DNA of 10,251 nucleotides from Alphaproteobacteria bacterium MarineAlpha3_Bin4 (GTDB lineage: Bacteria > Pseudomonadota > Alphaproteobacteria > Rhodospirillales > Casp-alpha2), in NCBI GenBank assembly GCA_002938045.1, contig PTLJ01000034.1:1-10251 (forward strand), written 5' to 3'. Shown here one piece after another: positions 6,379 through 10,251 of this stretch. How positions within the stretch are numbered: the stretch's first letter is position 1; each line of letters begins with the position of its first letter. A model generated the notes under the pieces. That model saw nothing but the letters and a program-made list of their open reading frames with translations, made no database searches and had not been told where the DNA came from. Made by a program: the position numbers and the translations under genes.

Positions 6379-6795
6379 ATGAACATCTCGTTGTCGCCGG
6401 ATTATCGTCCCTCCGATAAAGAAAAGTTCATGAACTCACGGATGCTGGAGTATTTTCGGCAGAAGCTTCTCAATTGGCGCGCCGAGCTTGTTCACGAGTC
6501 CAACAATACGCTACAGCACCTGCAAGAGGGCGGCATCGTCGAGGCCGATATCGCGGATCGTGCTTCCATCGAAACCAACCGCTCGCTTGAATTGAGGGCC
6601 CGCGACCGCGCGCGCAAGCTGATCGCCAAGATTGATGAAGCGCTGATGCAGGTCGATAATGGCTCCTATGGCTATTGCGAGGAGACAAACGAGCCGATCA
6701 ACTTGTCCAGGTTGGAAGCGCGACCAATTGCGACCCTTAGTATCGAGGCCCAGGAGCGTCACGAGCGCATCGAAAAGACCCATCGCGACGACTGA
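6379..6795 (+). CDS. dksA: DksA-family RNA polymerase-binding transcription factor
   Basis: DksA enters the RNA polymerase secondary channel and, with ppGpp, adjusts initiation at rRNA and amino-acid promoters. The 138 residues comprise an N-terminal helix, a coiled coil (about 24-95) with the tip motif DIADRA (57-62) carrying the two functional aspartates Asp57 and Asp60, then the globular zinc-finger-like domain with GYCEETNEPI and RLEARPIATLSIEAQERHER. Of the four zinc-ligand cysteines in E. coli DksA only Cys100 remains; the second position of that pair is Thr, and the later pair is replaced (IEAQERHE). Single-cysteine forms are usual in alphaproteobacteria and are thought to work without zinc. 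The start is supported by GGAGG 11 nt upstream and by the family N-terminus PDYRPSD. It is convergent with flgH. Confidence 0.9.
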   Translation: MNISLSPDYRPSDKEKFMNSRMLEYFRQKLLNWRAELVHESNNTLQHLQEGGIVEADIADRASIETNRSLELRARDRARKLIAKIDEALMQVDNGSYGYCEETNEPINLSRLEARPIATLSIEAQERHERIEKTHRDD

Positions 6796-6812
6796 GGCGG
6801 CAAGCAAAACCA

Positions 6813-6840
6813 CATATTTGGTAAAACATATTTAGTAAAA
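6813..6840 (+). repeat. Tandem 14-bp direct repeat, two copies
   Basis: CATATTTGGTAAAA (6813-6826) is followed immediately by CATATTTAGTAAAA (6827-6840), one base different. It lies in the gap between the convergent dksA-like and flgH genes. The second copy supplies the A-run that becomes the T-run of the flgH-side terminator. It probably arose by slippage or local duplication. Confidence 0.7.
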
Positions 6841-6867
6841 AAGAGGCCGACGCCTTGGCGCCGGCCT
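6837..6867 (-). terminator. Intrinsic terminator of the flgFGAH run
   Basis: On the minus strand a stem AGGCCG (6867-6862) pairs with CGGCCT (6849-6844), continues past one mismatch through GGCG/CGCC-type pairs to a tight loop, and is followed by C and six T residues (6842-6837). It ends transcription about 30-60 nt after the flgH stop. Read from the plus strand the same stem is followed only by TTTAA, so it may act weakly for the dksA-like gene as well. Confidence 0.75.
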
Positions 6868-6875
6868 TTAAGTTG

Positions 6876-6900
6876 CTAGGTTGAGCCTACGCTAACCTAG
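6876..6900 (-). other. Hairpin overlapping the flgH stop codon
   Basis: CTAGGTT (6876-6882) and AACCTAG (6894-6900) are perfect inverted repeats. AGC and GCT inside them extend the stem to about 10 bp with one bulged G and a 4-nt loop. The flgH TAG stop (6899-6897) is inside the stem. It precedes the T-run terminator, giving two hairpins in series at the end of the message. It may protect the 3' end or assist termination. Confidence 0.55.
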
Positions 6901-7667
6901 AACGGGAAGATGACATCCCAAATTTGCATGCCCCATCTGGGTTGCTGAAGTTGACTCAAAGTCCCACGGCCGCCGTAGGCGAGCCGCATCTCTGCGATGT
7001 AATCTTGGGAGACGGTGTTATCAGAATCTATGTCGCTGGGCCGTACTACGCCAGTGACGTAAAGCTCCCGGAGTTCGGCGTTGATCAGGATCTCCTGGCG
7101 GCCGACGAGGACCAGCGCGCCGTTCGGCAAAATCTGCGTGACGACGGCGGCAATCTTAACCTCAATTTCTTCGGCGCGCTCGATTGCACCGTCACCCTTG
7201 GTCTTGTGAGCGGCTCCGAAGCTGGTCGTTGTTGTCCCGATACCCTGAGGCAACTTCTTAGCGAGTTCGAGCTCGAGGCCGAGAAATTTGGTAAGATCAG
7301 TATCCTCAGTATCTGCGCGCTCGCGCTCAGTCGAGTTGTCCATTTCGGCCTTGTCGTCGAGGTCGATTTTAACGGTGACGATGTCGCCAACGGCTTTCGC
7401 CCGGTGGTCCTTGAAGAAGGCTCTGGCGCCTGCGCGCCATAACGAGTTGGGGTTATCTTCTACAATAAGCGGCGTTGGCATCGGCAGGCTGACGGGAGTA
7501 TAGTCCGCACGTGACATCGGATTTTGGATCTGGCTTACCTCGGGTCCGTCGCCGATTTCCGAGAGCCGCGTCGCCAAATTGCAGCCGCTGAGTATTGTCA
7601 GGGTCAATCCCAGCAACGCGTAGCGAAGTGCGGCGGGCCAAATGCGCCGGATGGAGGTAGCGTCCAT
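6897..7667 (-). CDS. flgH: Flagellar L-ring lipoprotein FlgH
   Basis: Outer-membrane lipoprotein that forms the L ring around the flagellar rod. It has 256 residues, close to the family's usual length. A signal peptide with lipobox Leu-Ser-Gly-Cys (26-29) is seen, and Asn30 at the +2 position fits outer-membrane sorting. Family motifs are NSLWRAGARAFFKDHRA (74-90), VGDIVTVKI (93-101), VKIAAVVTQILPNGALVLVGRQEI (170-193), LYVTGVVRPSDIDSDNTV (202-219) and IAEMRLAYGGRG (224-235), then a C-terminal WDVIFPF. The ATG at 7667 has a strong GAGGAG 8 nt upstream. It is last of the flgF-flgG-flgA-flgH run, 40 nt after flgA. Confidence 0.95.
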   Translation of the reverse strand: MDATSIRRIWPAALRYALLGLTLTILSGCNLATRLSEIGDGPEVSQIQNPMSRADYTPVSLPMPTPLIVEDNPNSLWRAGARAFFKDHRAKAVGDIVTVKIDLDDKAEMDNSTERERADTEDTDLTKFLGLELELAKKLPQGIGTTTTSFGAAHKTKGDGAIERAEEIEVKIAAVVTQILPNGALVLVGRQEILINAELRELYVTGVVRPSDIDSDNTVSQDYIAEMRLAYGGRGTLSQLQQPRWGMQIWDVIFPF

Positions 7668-7707
7668 TTTTTATCTCCTCATACGTGATTGCGCCCGCGC
7701 AGCCGGC

Positions 7708-8700
7708 CTACTGTTTCAACGCGAGCAGAATCGTCGGGCGGACCGCGACGCGGCCCGCGCCGATCACCTCAGCTTCAACGACTGTATGGCTCTGTGTGTT
7801 AGTGATTCTGAGGGTATCTCCGTCGCTGCCGCTCTCGAGCGCTTTGCCTCGCGCGGTAAGGAGCATCTGCGGTGTACTCAAGACCATGGTCACCAGACTG
7901 CCTTTCTCAACCAGCACCGGTCTGCGGATTTCTGATGTACGGATCGCAAAGCCCGCCCGCATGCCGCGTTTCGGGGCTCTGCCGATGAGATCACTCTTGT
8001 CGAGCACTGTGTCGGGTTGAAGGCGGTTGGCTCGAACTTTGATCCATGTGATTTCGTTGTCGGTGATCACCTCGTTCGCGAGCATCCGCCGCGCTAGAAC
8101 TGGAATGTTTCTAACCCGATGAAGCCGACCGGTGACGCGGGTCCGCTTTGCCGCCGGGTCGCCGCTGGGGGCCACGATGATAGCAGCGAAACGACGGGTA
8201 CGCGGTTCGTAGTGGATATCCTCGATTTCGAGTTTGGCCAGCGCGTTGCCGGGCACATGGAGTCGCAGCATTCGGTTCGAGAGCTCGACCTTCATGTCGG
8301 GTTCGATGCCTTTTTCGATCAGCGCGGAAATGATCTCGTCCTCGATCTCCTCGTGGCTGATAACCTGACTCTGGCTCTCCACCGTCGCTTTGACCTTGAG
8401 GCTCATCGGCCGCCAAGCGAGGCGGTAGGCCTGAGCGACTCGGTACAGCCAAGTCGCGTCGAAGGTCGCTCGTTTACCTGGTGCCGGCGCATGAGCAATG
8501 CCCTGGCCGGCAAGCTCGCCAGTGTTAGTGAACAGATCGCCAAGGCGGATGATCTTATCGTTGATCTCGACCGATTCCTTGAGTGTTACCACTTGCGCGT
8601 CGGGCGTGGTCAACTCGCGCTCCGATGGCCCGGCTAGGGCCGAAGCCACCAGCGGCATAGACGCGAGAGACAGAACGATGGCGATGATTGATTTTTTCAT
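7708..8700 (-). CDS. flgA: Flagellar P-ring assembly chaperone FlgA
   Basis: Periplasmic chaperone needed for FlgI to form the P ring. It has 330 residues, longer than the enteric protein of about 220 but in keeping with alphaproteobacterial forms. A signal peptide (MKKS, hydrophobic 5-20, likely cut after ALA at 23) is followed by an N-terminal domain (about 35-180) and the conserved C-terminal SAF/ChapFlgA region: NIPVLARRMLANEVITDNEI (198-217), LIGRAPKRGMRAGFAIRTSEIRRPVLVEKGSLV (238-270), and the end GAGRVAV. The ATG at 8700 lies 11 nt after the flgG stop, with AAGGA upstream. Confidence 0.93.
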   Translation of the reverse strand: MKKSIIAIVLSLASMPLVASALAGPSERELTTPDAQVVTLKESVEINDKIIRLGDLFTNTGELAGQGIAHAPAPGKRATFDATWLYRVAQAYRLAWRPMSLKVKATVESQSQVISHEEIEDEIISALIEKGIEPDMKVELSNRMLRLHVPGNALAKLEIEDIHYEPRTRRFAAIIVAPSGDPAAKRTRVTGRLHRVRNIPVLARRMLANEVITDNEITWIKVRANRLQPDTVLDKSDLIGRAPKRGMRAGFAIRTSEIRRPVLVEKGSLVTMVLSTPQMLLTARGKALESGSDGDTLRITNTQSHTVVEAEVIGAGRVAVRPTILLALKQ

Positions 8701-8711
8701 GGCGCCGTTCC

Positions 8712-9503
8712 TTATCTCATAGCCGCCAGCGTGCCCATCATTTCGTCCGAGGTCTGGATCACCTTGGAGTTCATTTCGTATGCGCGTTGAGCGGAGATGA
8801 GGTTTGAAATTTCCTCGACCGCATTGACGTTGGAGGTCTCCAGGAAACCCTGGAGGATGGACCCAATCCCAGTGTCCCCTGGATTTCCGGTAGTTGGAGT
8901 ACCGGACGCCGGGGTCTCGGTATAGAGGTTGTCGCCTTCGGCCTGTAGGCCGGCGTCGTTAGCGAAGGTGGCGAGTTGGATCTGCCCCACATTGCTTAGC
9001 GCGACCTGGCCTTGGATCTTAGCCAGCACCTCACCGGAATCGTTGATGGTGACGTCGACAGCGGTGTTCGGAATGGTGATGCCGGGCTGCAGGAGGAAAC
9101 CGTCGTGGGTCACCATCTGCCCGTTGGCGTCGAGCTGAAATGTGCCGTCACGGGAGTAGGCGGTATCGCCCGTGGGCAGCGTGATCTGGAAAAAGCCCTT
9201 GCCCTGGATAGCGACGTCAAAGGTGTTGTCGGTGGCCGTCAGGTTGCCCTGCTCGTGGATGCGGTAGACCGCCGCTAACTTGACGCCGAGGCCCAATTGA
9301 ACGCCCGTCGGGACCACGGTGCCTGCGTCGGATGATGTCGTACCCACGCGCCGCAGATCTTGGTAGATCAAGTCGTGAAATTCAGTCCGGCGGCGCTGAT
9401 AAGCGGTGGTGTTCATGTTGGCCAAGTTGTTGGATATGACCTCCACGTTCCGCTGTTGGGCGAGCATACCGGTCGCGCCGATATCCAGTGATCTAATGGT
9501 CAT
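8712..9503 (-). CDS. flgG: Flagellar distal rod protein FlgG
   Basis: Distal rod subunit, exported and assembled between FlgF and the hook. It has 263 residues, matching the near-invariant family length. Residues 5-35 are the N-terminal rod motif (ATGMLAQQRNVEVISNNLANMNTTAYQ). The FlgG-specific insertion around 50-75 (YQDLRRVGTTSSDAGT...GVQLGLGVK) distinguishes it from FlgF. Core motifs follow at 95-106 (TFDVAIQGKGFF) and 117-122 (SRDGTF). The C-terminal rod helix is SNVNAVEEISNLISAQRAYEMNSKVIQTSDEMM (224-256). The start is supported by AAGGAC upstream of ATG 9503. A gap of 65 nt separates it from flgF. Confidence 0.96.
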   Translation of the reverse strand: MTIRSLDIGATGMLAQQRNVEVISNNLANMNTTAYQRRRTEFHDLIYQDLRRVGTTSSDAGTVVPTGVQLGLGVKLAAVYRIHEQGNLTATDNTFDVAIQGKGFFQITLPTGDTAYSRDGTFQLDANGQMVTHDGFLLQPGITIPNTAVDVTINDSGEVLAKIQGQVALSNVGQIQLATFANDAGLQAEGDNLYTETPASGTPTTGNPGDTGIGSILQGFLETSNVNAVEEISNLISAQRAYEMNSKVIQTSDEMMGTLAAMR

Positions 9504-9568
9504 TATTCCCGTCCTTTCTTGTTTCGTTTTCCTTGCCCCGGGACGCGCTCGGGTGAAACGCCGGGCGA

Positions 9569-10251
9569 TTAGGCGACTTCAGCCATATCCCGAACCATCT
9601 GCCTCATGCGCTCGTCTTCCTTTTCCAGGAACGTCCGGACGCTTTCGTAAGTGCGGTGGACTTCAATCATGTGGGCCATCTCGATAATGGGGAGCACATT
9701 CGAACCTTCGAGCATGCCCTGGACAACCTTCGGGTTTGCGACTGCGGTGGGAGGTTCTCCTGTGGTAAATTGTCCTGATGCATTCGGTTTGAGTGCATAC
9801 GGGCGCTCGAAGCTGACAACCGCCAGTCTGCCGATTGCCCCGTTCTGAGTAGCGATGGTGCCATCCGTCGAGATCGTAATATTGCTTTCTTCGGGACCGA
9901 AGACAAACGGTTGGCCAGCGTCCGACAGAACCGGATTATCTTGCTGATTGACCAGTTGGCCGCCGTCGTCAAGCTTGAACCGTCCGGCCCGCGTATAATT
10001 GTCACCTTGGTCGGTCTGGATGATGAAGAAGCCCTCGCCACTGATGGCGACGTCGAGCGGATTTCCGGTTTTTTCCAGCGGCCCCTCAGTGACGTCGCGC
10101 ATGGTCGCGATATCGCGGACAAAGGCCAAGTCGGTGCCGCCCAATCCTTGGTCGTCCCGGCTTTTGACTAGATGCTGGGAAAACATCATCTTCTCACCTT
10201 TGAATCCGGTAGTGGTCATGTTGGCCAAGTTGTTGGCGATGATGTCCATTT
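9569..10251 (-). CDS. flgF: Flagellar proximal rod protein FlgF (N-terminus beyond window edge)
   Basis: Proximal rod subunit. The frame is open to the right edge. The ATG at 10249 is an internal Met (MDIIANNLANMTTTGFKGE), because FlgF normally has about 15-20 more residues ahead of this motif and the reading frame continues through the last bases. Visible parts, numbered from that Met, are the rod motif (1-18), NPLDVAISGEGFFII (63-77), YTRAGRFKLDDGGQLV (85-100), and the C-terminal helix SNVLPIIEMAHMIEVHRTYESVRTFLEKEDERM (183-215). It lacks the FlgG-specific insertion and has the shorter FlgF form. The promoter of the flgF-flgG-flgA-flgH run lies outside the window. Confidence 0.93.
   Translation of the reverse strand, partial: MDIIANNLANMTTTGFKGEKMMFSQHLVKSRDDQGLGGTDLAFVRDIATMRDVTEGPLEKTGNPLDVAISGEGFFIIQTDQGDNYTRAGRFKLDDGGQLVNQQDNPVLSDAGQPFVFGPEESNITISTDGTIATQNGAIGRLAVVSFERPYALKPNASGQFTTGEPPTAVANPKVVQGMLEGSNVLPIIEMAHMIEVHRTYESVRTFLEKEDERMRQMVRDMAEVA

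Noticed and set aside
6511..6813. Open frame of 100 codons antisense to the dksA-like gene
   Set aside because: The sense strand encodes a full-length DksA-family protein with promoter and ribosome site. The antisense product has no recognisable motif.

Overview
The window looks like chromosomal DNA from a flagellated alphaproteobacterium, probably of the Rhodospirillales or a related order. Three things point there: FliX is an alphaproteobacterial flagellar regulator; the DksA-like protein keeps only one zinc-finger cysteine, as is common in that class; and the order flgF-flgG-flgA-flgH is typical of alphaproteobacterial flagellar clusters. The genus cannot be fixed from the sequence alone.

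Layout, left to right. Positions 1-1311 (minus) hold most of a FlgE-family hook protein gene whose C-terminal end lies beyond the left edge. Its upstream gap (1312-1512) carries a near-perfect sigma-54 promoter, an AT-rich tract and CGGCAA repeats about 100-140 bp upstream of the predicted transcript start, a layout like that of FlbD-activated promoters. Positions 1513-5537 (minus) are a three-gene ferric-iron ABC importer operon: binding protein, fused double permease, ATPase. It starts with a TATAAT box embedded in a Fur-box-like palindrome. Divergently, fliX (5799-6227, plus) and a dksA-like gene (6379-6795, plus, with its own sigma-70 promoter) follow. Convergent with these, the minus-strand run flgF (partial) - flgG - flgA - flgH fills 6897-10251 and ends in two hairpins, the second with a T-run.

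How the genes work together. FlgF and FlgG build the proximal and distal rod. FlgA is the periplasmic chaperone for the P ring. FlgH is the L-ring lipoprotein. FlgE forms the hook. In Caulobacter, FliX couples assembly of the early flagellar structure to the sigma-54 activator FlbD, so a sigma-54 promoter on the hook gene near fliX fits that regulatory circuit. The iron importer has no obvious flagellar role and appears to sit inside the flagellar neighbourhood, next to fliX.

No mobile element, CRISPR array, tRNA or rRNA was seen, and no gap between genes exceeds about 265 bases. Nothing here looks like a wholly undescribed system. The most interesting signals are regulatory.
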